64,000 bases of DNA from Pedobacter psychrodurus (GCF_004331735.1 NZ_SJSO01000002.1:62001-126000); one strand, 5' to 3'. Counted from the stretch's first letter, positions 18,176 through 26,183 are shown. Notes: generated from the sequence alone by a model not told the origin. Translations and numbers: made by a program.

Positions 18176-18314
18176 GAGCTATACTATATCAACAATTAAT
18201 CTCCATTTGCATCTTGTCCCTTAACCAATTAACGTTTCCATCATCCATCTTACTGCTTCCATTCCAAACCATCCTCCATCACTACTAACCCCTAAACTCT
18301 AACCCCTAAACCAA
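18176..18314. repeat. Low-complexity spacer between wzc and the antiterminator gene
   Basis: 139 bp without a gene. It is C/T-rich (CATCCATCTTACTGCTTCC, CATCCTCCATCACTACTAACC) and ends in CCCTAAACTCTAACCCCTAAACC, cut here only by its repeats. This is the same telomere-like word set found around 13 kb. On the transcript it is purine-rich and would be unstructured. No terminator is seen. Confidence 0.5.
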
Positions 18315-20723
18315 TTAACCCTTTCTCTTCCAAAATTCCCACCAGCTCTTCTCATCATCGTAATAGCCACTTTTTCCATAGCCTGTATAATTAGAATAGT
18401 AGTACGTTCCGGTATTACTATGTGCATAATTGGTGGTATAAATGTTAGCATGTAACTTCTCGTTACCAAATGAATTTAGGATAATAGCAATGTTGTTAAG
18501 TCCATATTCTTTTGATAAACGATCAGGAATAGTGGCGGCTCTGAATTTGGAAACGCCTGAACGGATAATAAAGAGATTAATATCTGCCTTTCTGATGAGC
18601 GGAACAGAATCTGAAACCAAGCCTACAGGAGCAGTATCAATAATAATATATTCATAACTTTCCCTGAGCTTTTCAATAAGGGTTCCCATCGACTTGTGAT
18701 GCAACAATTCTGAAGGGTTAGGCGGCACTGGGCCAGAGGTAATATAGTCGATATTATGCCGTTCATCGGTAAAGATGATATCGGCTAAATCGGCCTGTTT
18801 TGACAAATAACTACTTAAACCAATGTGGTTGTCGGAGCCAAAGGCATAGTGGAGTTTAGATTTTCGTAAATCTGCGGCAATCAGGATCACCTTTTTATCA
18901 ATAATGGATAAGGTACCTGCAAGATTTAAACTCACGAACGATTTCCCTTCTCCTGAAACTTCAGAGGTAATACAAATTACCTTGGTCTCCTGATCGCTGG
19001 CCATAAAACTCAGGTTCGTTCTCACCGACCTAACCGATTCGGCAAATATAGATTTTGGTCGTTCTATCGATAAAACGCTTTCACCAAGGCCAACTTTTTT
19101 ATGGTATTTTAAAATCACCCCAATAATAGGGGTTGCTGTTAAACCTTCAATCGTTTCAATATCATATAAATAAGGATTTAATATCCTGACCAATAAAATT
19201 AGGCCCAAACCCGTAAACAGACCCATAAATAAATAAGAAGAATAAATTTTCTTAGGCACGGGAGAAATCGGGAAAAAAGAAGGTTGTGCTGCGCTGATAA
19301 TGGTAGCGCCCGAAATTACGGCTGCTGAGCTGATCTGCGCAGAGAGTTTTCGCTCAAACAACATCGAAAACATGCGTTGGTTAATGTCGAAGTTACTCTG
19401 CAATTTCGCAAAATCATTTTGTTTGGCGGGTATACTGCCCAGTGCCTGATTCGCCTGACCAATTTGCCCGTTAATGTAACTGATTGTTTTTTGGTTACGC
19501 TCATGCAATAGGCGAATGTTGGTTACAATAGCCTGTTTTACTTCATTAATCTGCCGATTAATATCCTGGATGGGCTGAGCATCGGCATTGAAATTCTGTA
19601 ATTTGTTTTCTCTGTTAATGATAAGCCCATTAAGTTGCGTAATTAAACCCGTTAAGAGTGTGCTGTTGGTTCCTTCTAAGTTAAGGTTAAACTGGATCCG
19701 ATCCCTATTGTTTTTTACCTGTGTTTCTAACTGTTGGATACCCAATTCTTGCAATTGTAATTCGGCAATCTGGTTTTGCAGATTGCTCAGTTTCGAGCTG
19801 CCCAGTTGTCGATCGCTAGTGGGATCGATGAGTTTATTGTCACTTTGAAAACTAGAAAGTTTGTTGCCCGATTTATTCACCTGTGCATCTAAAAACGCAA
19901 TCTGGCTATCCAGGTAATCTATAGTTTGTTTGGCCGATCTTTTTTTAAGCGTTGCATCATTCTTTACATATTGTTTGATGATTTCATTGAGCACATTGGC
20001 AGAAAAAACAGGATTACTATCGGTATGGGTAACCCCCATAATATTGGTGTTTTTCTCCTGCTCAAATACATTTAGCCCACCAGCGGCCCGGCCATACAAA
20101 TCTCTGGTTCCATTAAATTTGAAGCTATAATTACCAATAGCAGGGATTTCTGTTTTAACAGTGAAAACCATATTTCCCATACTGATGGCTTGCCCATAAC
20201 GATATTTTTTCAAACGCTGATTGTTATCGTCGCTGGTAGACATTTCAAAGGTTCGGTTATCAACGGGTTTGACGGTATAAGTAGCCCTGCTGAAATTAAC
20301 CGAATCTTGTGTTAAAATATCTACCTGAAAGGGCTGCTTAGGATAAAGTTCGGTTACCCTTACCCTTCCTTCTAAATAGTAGCTAATTTTATAATCAAGG
20401 TTCTTTAAGGCGTTTAAAATTACATCTTCCGAACGCATAATAATGCCTTCGGTTTGAATCTGATTCTGATTAAAAGGACGATAGTTTACAGGAGAGCCAG
20501 GCAGTGAAGCCATTTGTTGCTGCTGGTCGCCATCTAGTTTTAGCGAAGCAGAAGTAATGTAAATAGGGGTAATGCTCCGTACATAAATCCAGGCCATCAC
20601 AAAACTAATCAATACCGTTGCGGCAACCCAATACCACCTGCTTAGAAAAATCAATAGGATTTTCCAATAGTTAATGGTCTGACTGGCTAACTTTCTATTT
20701 TCGGTTGGTGTAGTATTATCCAT
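18315..20723 (-). CDS. Polysaccharide copolymerase fused to tyrosine autokinase (Wzc-like)
   Basis: 802 residues. The N-terminal Wzz domain has a membrane helix near 28-48 (WYWVAATVLISFVMAWIYV). A long periplasmic coiled coil follows, then a second helix near 500 (IYSSYLFMGLFTGLGLILLV). The cytoplasmic BY-kinase carries Walker A in SEVSGEGKSFVSLNLAG (about 590), Walker A' VILIAADLRKS and Walker B YIIIDTAPVG. The tail is a tyrosine cluster (YYYSNYTGYGKSGYYDDE) for autophosphorylation. It would control chain length and export with Wza. Its start overlaps the wza stop. Confidence 0.95.
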   Translation of the reverse strand: MDNTTPTENRKLASQTINYWKILLIFLSRWYWVAATVLISFVMAWIYVRSITPIYITSASLKLDGDQQQQMASLPGSPVNYRPFNQNQIQTEGIIMRSEDVILNALKNLDYKISYYLEGRVRVTELYPKQPFQVDILTQDSVNFSRATYTVKPVDNRTFEMSTSDDNNQRLKKYRYGQAISMGNMVFTVKTEIPAIGNYSFKFNGTRDLYGRAAGGLNVFEQEKNTNIMGVTHTDSNPVFSANVLNEIIKQYVKNDATLKKRSAKQTIDYLDSQIAFLDAQVNKSGNKLSSFQSDNKLIDPTSDRQLGSSKLSNLQNQIAELQLQELGIQQLETQVKNNRDRIQFNLNLEGTNSTLLTGLITQLNGLIINRENKLQNFNADAQPIQDINRQINEVKQAIVTNIRLLHERNQKTISYINGQIGQANQALGSIPAKQNDFAKLQSNFDINQRMFSMLFERKLSAQISSAAVISGATIISAAQPSFFPISPVPKKIYSSYLFMGLFTGLGLILLVRILNPYLYDIETIEGLTATPIIGVILKYHKKVGLGESVLSIERPKSIFAESVRSVRTNLSFMASDQETKVICITSEVSGEGKSFVSLNLAGTLSIIDKKVILIAADLRKSKLHYAFGSDNHIGLSSYLSKQADLADIIFTDERHNIDYITSGPVPPNPSELLHHKSMGTLIEKLRESYEYIIIDTAPVGLVSDSVPLIRKADINLFIIRSGVSKFRAATIPDRLSKEYGLNNIAIILNSFGNEKLHANIYTTNYAHSNTGTYYYSNYTGYGKSGYYDDEKSWWEFWKRKG

Positions 20724-21529
20724 TAGCGGGTTAAGGTAAAGATTAATACGGCCAGATTGACCACTACAAGCAGAGGTTGTACGATATTATTAACACTTGT
20801 TAACTTTTCGCTTAATGCAGCGCTCTTGGTTTGTTGCAGTACAATAATATCATTATTCTGAAGAATCAGTTTTTTGCTGGCTAAGCTGTTGATATCGTTT
20901 AGGTTGACGTAGATGATTTCCGGGTGGCTTCTGTCGCCGCGGATAATTTTAAGGGTCTTAGGGTCTGCGGTTTTGTTAATACCTCCTGCTTCACCAATAA
21001 TGTCAATGAGTGTCGTGTTTTCTCGCTCCAGTAAAAAATTCCCTTGTCTGCCAAATTCTCCCAGTAAGGTTACTTTTAAGTTCACAACACTTAGTTCGAT
21101 AATGGGGTCGCGAAGGAGTTGTTTAGCATATAAATCCTGAATTTTAATGGCTGCGTCTCTTCTGCTTAAACCCATCACATCTACCTTCCCTATGGCCGGC
21201 AGGTTAACTTTACCATCAATATCTACCGGGTAGGAGAGTGTGTTGTTGATGCTACCTCCTGTTGTATTTGAACCAGTGCCAGCCGATGCAATAGCCCCAA
21301 ATTCTTTGTTTTGTACGTTTCGGATGGCCAATTGATCGTTAACCTTTATTTTATAATAGGCATCACTAATACCTTGATCGTTTACCACATACACTTGTTT
21401 AATGGTATCAGTTACCACATCACTTGGGGCGTTAAATAGACTATGCTCTTTTCTGGCAGCACAGCTGGCAAGAGCGATGCTGATAGATAAAATACAAAGA
21501 AATTTTAAAATTGCTTTTCTCGGGATCAT
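20723..21529 (-). CDS. Outer-membrane polysaccharide export lipoprotein (Wza-like)
   Basis: The start is set at ATG 21529 (268 residues) because it opens directly into the lipoprotein signal MIPRKAILKFLCILSISIALASC. LASC is the lipobox. The polysaccharide export (PES) domain is SDAYYKIKVNDQLAIRNVQ. SLBB-like repeats follow (VDIDGKVNLPAIGKVDVMGLSRRDA, then VTLLGEFGRQGNFLLE). A C-terminal hydrophobic segment (VQPLLVVVNLAVLIFTL) may be the membrane-spanning helix. It should form the outer-membrane channel for the Wzc-driven exporter. It is the first gene of the minus-strand operon. Confidence 0.93.
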   Translation of the reverse strand: MIPRKAILKFLCILSISIALASCAARKEHSLFNAPSDVVTDTIKQVYVVNDQGISDAYYKIKVNDQLAIRNVQNKEFGAIASAGTGSNTTGGSINNTLSYPVDIDGKVNLPAIGKVDVMGLSRRDAAIKIQDLYAKQLLRDPIIELSVVNLKVTLLGEFGRQGNFLLERENTTLIDIIGEAGGINKTADPKTLKIIRGDRSHPEIIYVNLNDINSLASKKLILQNNDIIVLQQTKSAALSEKLTSVNNIVQPLLVVVNLAVLIFTLTR

Positions 21530-21571
21530 AATCTTAAATCGGGATGTAGGATTAAGCTTAGCGCTTACACA

Positions 21572-21579
21572 CAAAAATA
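21572..21579 (-). promoter_or_regulatory. Candidate -7 element for the polysaccharide operon
   Basis: On the minus strand TATTTTTG matches TAnnTTTG of Bacteroidota promoters, 43 bp before the chosen wza start. No TTG is present at the expected -33 spacing (a T-run is there instead), so the call is weak. The region 21530-22036 otherwise holds the divergent regulatory sites listed separately. Confidence 0.35.
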
Positions 21580-21773
21580 TGGGTTAAAGATGCTTAAAAA
21601 AAATTAAATAAGAATTAAGGCTTCTTGATTGTCTTTTATGGTAGTAATGAGCACACTTGATTTTTTTACTCAATTGATTCTGGATATGTCTTATAAACAA
21701 CACTTTTCGATTTTTAATTGTTTTATTTTCAGCTCATGATGAAGTATGTGCGAGCCCAACGCCGTTTTTTATG

Positions 21774-21787
21774 TTGATATAAATCAA
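21774..21787. promoter_or_regulatory. FNR/CRP-type dyad TTGAT-N4-ATCAA upstream of the small secreted-protein genes
   Basis: TTGATATAAATCAA is an exact match to the TTGATnnnnATCAA form bound by FNR-like members of the CRP/FNR family, and it is flanked by G and C that extend the arms to six bases. Its centre lies about 50 bp before the -7 element at 21831, a class-I-activator-like position. A second site with the same spacing precedes the WecA-like gene. Confidence 0.6.
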
Positions 21788-21810
21788 CGTAAAAGTTCGT
21801 TTATGTAGTT

Positions 21811-21838
21811 TTGATACTACAGTTTTGCGGTATATTTG
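21811..21838 (+). promoter_or_regulatory. Bacteroidota-type promoter for the small secreted-protein cluster
   Basis: TTG at 21811-21813, 17-bp spacer, then TATATTTG at 21831-21838, a full match to TAnnTTTG. Transcription should start near 21845, leaving a leader of about 190 nt before the first small gene. Confidence 0.6.
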
Positions 21839-21927
21839 TTATTATTTTATTTAAACTATAAAGTCGATCTACTGATTTTTACGGTTATTGAATAAAAAGT
21901 CTCTATCCCTATAATCTAATTCAAGCT

Positions 21928-21961
21928 GCATAACGCACCTGTTCAGGTGTTTTGTTTATGC
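21928..21961 (+). other. Leader hairpin before the first small secreted-protein gene
   Basis: CACCTG-TT-CAGGTG (21936-21949) is a perfect inner stem followed by TTTTGTTT. An outer GCATAA...TTATGC pairing extends it. In the predicted 190-nt leader it could act as an attenuator or a partial terminator. Confidence 0.4.
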
Positions 21962-22036
21962 GGATTTGCTATTGTTTTAGGGTTATTAGGGGCTGTTATT
22001 AACCAAAATGAATAACAACTAAGAGATAATTGGTGT

Positions 22037-22405
22037 ATGAGGTGTTTGAGATTTTTTCTACTGGCTGTATTTACTTGTTTTATAGGTAATGTTCAAGCTC
22101 AATCTGGTTGCGTTGTTGGTGGGATGTATATTTATAACGTGCCAGATGGTACATTTGGAGGGGTGCCAGCCTTTAGGGTCGAAAATCCAGTCACTAGTTA
22201 TGGTGTATTAACTTCGCTTTATTGTGTTGCCTATGGTGCACCTAGTACCTGTTATGTAAATAGTTCTAGTTATATGCCATCATATGGGACATTGGTAACT
22301 TATTCAGCGCTGCCTTGCCCGGTGGATGATTATATTCTTCCTATTATGGGGATTATGGGACTTCTCGCTTTTTACCAGATCAGAAATATCCCTAACTTAA
22401 TTTAA
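22037..22405 (+). CDS. Small Cys-rich secreted protein with C-terminal sorting-like tail (paralog 1)
   Basis: 122 residues. A signal peptide (about 1-21, ends NVQAQ) is followed immediately by S-G-C. Four cysteines lie in the mature part: GC, YC, TC and PC. The tail is C94-P-V-D97-D98, then a hydrophobic stretch (about 99-116) and a short end with Arg. This C..DD - transmembrane - basic layout is shared by the next four genes and resembles PEP-CTERM/PID-type tails cut by exosortases. The fold and function are unknown. No exosortase gene lies in the window. Confidence 0.8.
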   Translation: MRCLRFFLLAVFTCFIGNVQAQSGCVVGGMYIYNVPDGTFGGVPAFRVENPVTSYGVLTSLYCVAYGAPSTCYVNSSSYMPSYGTLVTYSALPCPVDDYILPIMGIMGLLAFYQIRNIPNLI

Positions 22406-22645
22406 TTCTTTGATTGAAGATTTTATTAATTTTTATTAGTTTGATTAACAATGTGTTGGACTTTAAATAAATTAGATTATTACATTAGTATTGCAAAATG
22501 TGGCTCTAATTTCTGTCGAAAATTGTTTTAAAAGTCTAAAGTACTTATTAATTGGTATCAAAAACAACTTTTTTGTATTATTTTATTTACATTTCGGTAT
22601 TCTTACGGTGCTTTTTTTAATCTTTGCGGTATATTGCTCCCGAAG

Positions 22646-23044
22646 ATGCTCAAGATCCTATTTTTCCTTTTAATTACACTTGCCATTTCTCTAACCGCAT
22701 CTGCCCAAACAGGTTGTTTAGTAATGAACTTTGATGCCTATAACAAGGTTTTTAACAATCATGAAACCGCAACGCAATTCTATACAGGCGATGGCAACAA
22801 TTTTGTTTGGTGGGAGGGAGTGTGTGGACCACATACTTACTTAGCAACATCTGGTTCTTCGCAAGGTCCTTGTACTTTAAACGGTTCCTCAAAAACTGGG
22901 CAGATTTATACGATTTCTACAACATTTCAAGCTCCTTGTGGCTTACCCCTCGATGATTATGATGTTTTCTTGTTGGTTTTTGCAGGGATTTTAGGATTTT
23001 TGGTGATAAGAAATAAATCCTTGTTTATGAATAAGCTTTATTGA
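22646..23044 (+). CDS. Small Cys-rich secreted protein with C-terminal sorting-like tail (paralog 2)
   Basis: 132 residues from ATG 22646 (an in-frame TTG at 22634 is less likely). Signal peptide MLKILFFLLITLAISLTASAQ, then T-G-C. The four mature cysteines are GC, VC, PC and PC. The tail is C-G-L-P-L-D-D followed by DVFLLVFAGILGFLVI and RNK. The 240-bp spacer before it is AT-rich with no clear terminator, and a one-mismatch -7 element (AATCTTTG) lies at 22619-22626. It aligns with its neighbours only at the GC start, the cysteine spacing and the tail, so the copies are old. Confidence 0.8.
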   Translation: MLKILFFLLITLAISLTASAQTGCLVMNFDAYNKVFNNHETATQFYTGDGNNFVWWEGVCGPHTYLATSGSSQGPCTLNGSSKTGQIYTISTTFQAPCGLPLDDYDVFLLVFAGILGFLVIRNKSLFMNKLY

Positions 23045-23246
23045 GATTTTATACTTTAAACCTCGCCTCTAAATATTCCTGCTTATTCTTCCTCATTAAA
23101 TTACACGGCTTGGCTTTGACCTTGTTATTTTGAGACCTTTATTTATCTTTCAATTATATCTGATTAAATTCCCAGTTTAAACAGATACCTTCTTTCTTAA
23201 TAGGTCGTTTTGTTTTCTGAATCGTTGTAATAATATAATTTTATTG

Positions 23247-23260
23247 TTGATAAAAATCAA
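23247..23260. promoter_or_regulatory. Second FNR/CRP-type dyad
   Basis: TTGATAAAAATCAA with one more matching base pair on each side gives 7-base arms. It lies in the middle of the spacer before paralog 3, about 150 bp before that gene's -7 element. It is therefore not in the same activating position as the sites at 21.77 and 26.15 kb. Confidence 0.5.
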
Positions 23261-23385
23261 CACACTCTACTTGCTTAAAATCTCTATTTCCAGCTATACT
23301 ACTGTATAAAGCACTTTTTAAATATCTCCAATAATTTTTTAATAAATGCTTTGTCATTTCAATCTTATTTTACAATCTATTCATT

Positions 23386-23414
23386 TTGTTCATGCTCATT
23401 TAATAGTATTTTTG
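23386..23414 (+). promoter_or_regulatory. Promoter for paralog 3
   Basis: TTG at 23386-23388, 18-bp spacer, TATTTTTG at 23407-23414 (a full TAnnTTTG match). The start of transcription would be about 80 nt before the TTG start codon. Confidence 0.5.
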
Positions 23415-23498
23415 TAGCTGTAATAATACGATTTTGATTGCTTTTTGTTTCGTTTTGATGAGGCTAATGCAGCAATCTGCTTTTAGTCCCTATCCCAA

Positions 23499-23957
23499 TT
23501 GAATAAGATTATTTTTCACATTTTATTTTTATTGCTATCAATAATATCAATAAAAAGCACGGCCTCCGACCCTGGGCCTTCATATAGTTGTTTAATACCA
23601 AATGAGGCCGTATATACTAAATGGTTAAAAACAGATTTCGCACCAGGAAATCCTTCGTGGGGGCCTTGGCAATATTACGATACGACAGGTATTAATTATA
23701 CTGTCGATTATAATCAAGGAGATTATCCTCCATGTGGCTATATAAATCCTAATTTTCAATTTTCGCAAAGTGGTACATGTTTCGTGCAAAAAGCTCCCGG
23801 AGTATTTGTTCAGGGTCTTTATGGAGAAATGCACGATTTAACGAGCTGTAATGTGCCTCTTGACGACTCTATTTATCTATTATTTGGTACATCATTATTT
23901 GCCATATACTTTATCCGCTCAAAATCATTAGGATATCAAAAAACTGTGGATAGTTAA
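23499..23957 (+). CDS. Small Cys-rich secreted protein with C-terminal sorting-like tail (paralog 3)
   Basis: 152 residues. The start codon is TTG at 23499: an in-frame stop lies 15 bp upstream and no ATG precedes the signal peptide MNKIIFHILFLLLSIISI. Mature cysteines: SC, PC, TC and SC. The tail is C-N-V-P-L-D-D, then SIYLLFGTSLFAIYFI and RSK. The middle is rich in Tyr, Trp, Pro and Gly (for example GNPSWGPWQYYD), as in extracellular beta proteins. It is the largest of the five. Confidence 0.75.
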   Translation: MNKIIFHILFLLLSIISIKSTASDPGPSYSCLIPNEAVYTKWLKTDFAPGNPSWGPWQYYDTTGINYTVDYNQGDYPPCGYINPNFQFSQSGTCFVQKAPGVFVQGLYGEMHDLTSCNVPLDDSIYLLFGTSLFAIYFIRSKSLGYQKTVDS

Positions 23958-24030
23958 TAATTAGGTTAAGGCTTAAAAACCACGCTCCAGTTATAATCGT
24001 ATATGGCTGCATTAAACCAAACCTTTAGTG

Positions 24031-24450
24031 ATGAAGTCTATCTCGATTACCTTAATAGCTGTATTAATTATGGCATGTTCTAGCTATGCCCAAGTAGGTT
24101 GCCGCACTGGTGATTACATTTATACAACCGCAAACGGCACATATTTTGATGGTGGTTCTACCATTACAAAGTTTAATGCGACAGACAGAATTATAAAACG
24201 AAATTTTGCGGCAGATCCAAATTGCGGTATTGACCGAAATACGGCAGATTCTTATCCCGTTGCTCCAGGAACGCCAGCTAACCCCGATTCTAAATGTGTT
24301 TCTGATATAAATCTTCTTGACGAAGGTAAATTGGTAATCTATAATAATGCAGATAAAGTAAATTGCCCAATAGATGATAATCTAATTTATTTAATCTGTT
24401 CAGCCAGCTTTCTTGGATTTGCACTTGTTCGTAAAAGGCTAAGCCTATAA
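24031..24450 (+). CDS. Small Cys-rich secreted protein with C-terminal sorting-like tail (paralog 4)
   Basis: 139 residues from ATG 24031 (GTG 24028 is also in frame). The signal peptide ends near SSYAQ and is followed by V-G-C. Because ACSS occurs in the signal region, a lipobox was considered, but the AQVGC junction matches the paralogs better. Cysteines: GC, NC, KC and NC. The tail is C-P-I-D-D, then NLIYLICSASFLGFAL and VRKR. This copy has the clearest PIDD motif. It begins 73 bp after paralog 3 and may share its transcript. Confidence 0.78.
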   Translation: MKSISITLIAVLIMACSSYAQVGCRTGDYIYTTANGTYFDGGSTITKFNATDRIIKRNFAADPNCGIDRNTADSYPVAPGTPANPDSKCVSDINLLDEGKLVIYNNADKVNCPIDDNLIYLICSASFLGFALVRKRLSL

Positions 24451-24596
24451 TAAGGGCGAAGAATTTATCTAAACTATATCTCTCTATAGAAACTGTGGTC
24501 TTGGGGCATTTTTTCTTAGCTAATAGTATTGAACAAAAGGAACGGACTTTTTAGTTTATAACCGCAGTAACTTAGTGTATCACTATCAAAAGATAC

Positions 24597-25004
24597 ATGA
24601 GAGGCTTTTGTTTTTTAGTAATACTGATCCTGATTTCTTTTTGCACCTATGGTCAAGGCTCAGCAACGGGGTGCTTGGTGCCATATTATAATAGGGTTTA
24701 TACCTCTAATGCGCTTGAAATATTAGGCTCTTCCCAATTATATAACAATTCTCCTTCAACACCTTTGTCTATTAATTACTGTAGTTGGACTCCAAGTAGT
24801 ACAGCATCTTCATGTGTTATTTGCGACGGAACTCTTGGCGTAGATTTATTCGGTATCAAGATATGTTTGTTAGGTTCGTTCAGATATGGTTCAGAAGGCA
24901 CATTCACAATGGTCGAATGCAACCTCGACGACCATTCATGGCTTTTAGGTGCTGCATTCGGCTTATTTGGTCTGCTAATCATTAAGAGAAGAAGTAAAAT
25001 ATAA
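24597..25004 (+). CDS. Small Cys-rich secreted protein with C-terminal sorting-like tail (paralog 5)
   Basis: 135 residues. Signal peptide MRGFCFLVILILISFCTYG, then T-G-C at the mature end. This copy has two extra cysteines (CVIC and KIC) in addition to the shared four. The tail is C-N-L-D-D, then HSWLLGAAFGLFGLLII and KRRSK, the most basic end of the set. A 146-bp spacer separates it from paralog 4. A glycosyltransferase follows after 111 bp. Confidence 0.78.
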   Translation: MRGFCFLVILILISFCTYGQGSATGCLVPYYNRVYTSNALEILGSSQLYNNSPSTPLSINYCSWTPSSTASSCVICDGTLGVDLFGIKICLLGSFRYGSEGTFTMVECNLDDHSWLLGAAFGLFGLLIIKRRSKI

Positions 25005-25115
25005 AACATTTTTATAGCCTCGAATAGGAAACCATGCGGCATATGTAAAGCTATTCTTTATCTTTACCATAGTTTTCAGCTTTAAAAAAAAGCCGAAAAT
25101 CCCTGTTTGGTAAAC

Positions 25116-25856
25116 ATGAAAATATCCCTAATCACAGTTGTTTATAATGCCGAAGCATTTTTACAAGAATGTTTTGATTCTGTAATGGCGCAAACTTATC
25201 CAGATGTAGAATACCTGTTGATTGATGGGGGATCGACAGATAAAACGTTGAATATTATTCAGGAAAACCGATCAGCCATTGATTATTTTATTTCAGAAAA
25301 AGATAAGGGTTTATACGATGCAATTAATAAAGGGATTCAGCGTGCAACAGGAGAGGTGATTGGGATTTTAAATGCTGATGATCTATTTGCGCATACTGAT
25401 GTATTGGCATCAGTAGCCAAAACCTTCATCGATCAGCCGAAAATAGATGGACTTTATGGTGATCTTAATTATATCCATCCCACAACACATAAAATTATCA
25501 GGACCTGGAAATCACAGCAAAACACCTACGAAGATCTTAAAAAAGGCTGGATGCCCGCACACCCCACGCTGTATTTGAAAAGATCGTTATTTGAAAAAAA
25601 TGGAGATTATGTCTTAGATTTAGGCACCGCTGCCGATTATGAATTAATATTACGTTACTTTTATACCCATAAAATCGAGGCGGTTTATCTGCCCATCTTA
25701 ATGGTGAATATGCGTACAGGCGGCCTAAGTAACCAATCTTTTAGGAGCAGGATCTCTGCCTTTGTTAATGATTATAAAGCCCTGAAAAGAAACCAGGTAC
25801 CATACCCACTTTTTGTAGTGATCAGGAAAAAGCTGCGTAAACTCAGCCAATTTTAA
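25116..25856 (+). CDS. Family 2 glycosyltransferase (WcaA-like)
   Basis: The start is the ATG at 25116 (246 residues, MKISLITVVYNAEAFL). The in-frame TTG nine bases upstream is less likely. Motifs: LITVVYNAE, LIDGGSTDKT, SEKDKGLYDAINKG and the LNADD metal site. It belongs to the same subtype as the minus-strand transferase at 2.3-3.3 kb. It lies between the small secreted-protein genes and the WecA-like gene on the opposite strand from the main glycan operon, so it may build a separate or early part of the glycan. Confidence 0.92.
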   Translation: MKISLITVVYNAEAFLQECFDSVMAQTYPDVEYLLIDGGSTDKTLNIIQENRSAIDYFISEKDKGLYDAINKGIQRATGEVIGILNADDLFAHTDVLASVAKTFIDQPKIDGLYGDLNYIHPTTHKIIRTWKSQQNTYEDLKKGWMPAHPTLYLKRSLFEKNGDYVLDLGTAADYELILRYFYTHKIEAVYLPILMVNMRTGGLSNQSFRSRISAFVNDYKALKRNQVPYPLFVVIRKKLRKLSQF

Positions 25857-25970
25857 TCCTTTCTCGGGGCTGTACCATAAATATAGATTATCATCCAGAG
25901 GGATAATTTATTGCATAAAAATTAATATAAATAACAGTTGATTTTAAGGACATAAAAGGTCTCGAAGTAC

Positions 25971-26051
25971 CGTCATCTCGACCGTAGTGGAGAGATCTTT
26001 TATTATAGTCCAAAGATCTCTCCACTACGCGTTGCTTCGGTCGAGATGACG
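25971..26051. repeat. Long imperfect palindrome (REP-like) downstream of the glycosyltransferase
   Basis: Left arm CGTCATCTCGACCG + TAGTGGAGAGATCTTT and right arm, read in reverse, CGTCATCTCGACCG + AAGCAACGCG + TAGTGGAGAGATCTTT. The arms match except for a 10-base piece missing from the left arm. Elements with these words are common between genes in Bacteroidota. It can form a very strong hairpin in either transcript and may serve as a terminator or mRNA stabiliser. Confidence 0.8.
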
Positions 26052-26146
26052 CTGATTTTTAGAGTCTGTCATTAATAGCAACTCCAATCTTTCTGAGGTA
26101 ATTTGATGTCCGATCAGCAAAACACCATTGTAAATCCACATCTCAT

Positions 26147-26160
26147 TTGATTTATATCAT
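26147..26160. promoter_or_regulatory. FNR/CRP-type dyad before the WecA-like gene
   Basis: TTGATTTATATCAT matches TTGATnnnnATCAA with one mismatch. Its centre lies about 50 bp before the -7 element at 26203, the same distance as the 21.77-kb site has from its promoter. The shared geometry suggests joint control of the two transcription units. Confidence 0.5.
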
Positions 26161-26183
26161 GTTAAACAATTATGATCGCCAAT

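Larger units (their letters stand above)
23045..23498. other. 454-bp AT-rich intergenic region
   Basis: No gene is seen. It holds a second TTGAT-N4-ATCAA dyad (23247-23260) and a Bacteroidota promoter (23386-23414) for the next small gene, both listed separately. Confidence 0.6.

Noticed and set aside
22491..22673. 60-codon frame before paralog 2
   Set aside because: AT-rich, overlaps the signal peptide of paralog 2 in another frame and lacks the family's features.
24031..24450. Paralog 4 as a lipoprotein (MACSS)
   Set aside because: The Cys lies early in the hydrophobic core region and the A-Q-V-G-C junction agrees with the other four copies, so ordinary signal-peptide cleavage is more likely.
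25971..26051. Possible tRNA or small structured RNA
   Set aside because: The fold is a simple long palindrome with arms typical of a REP-like element; no anticodon-arm layout.
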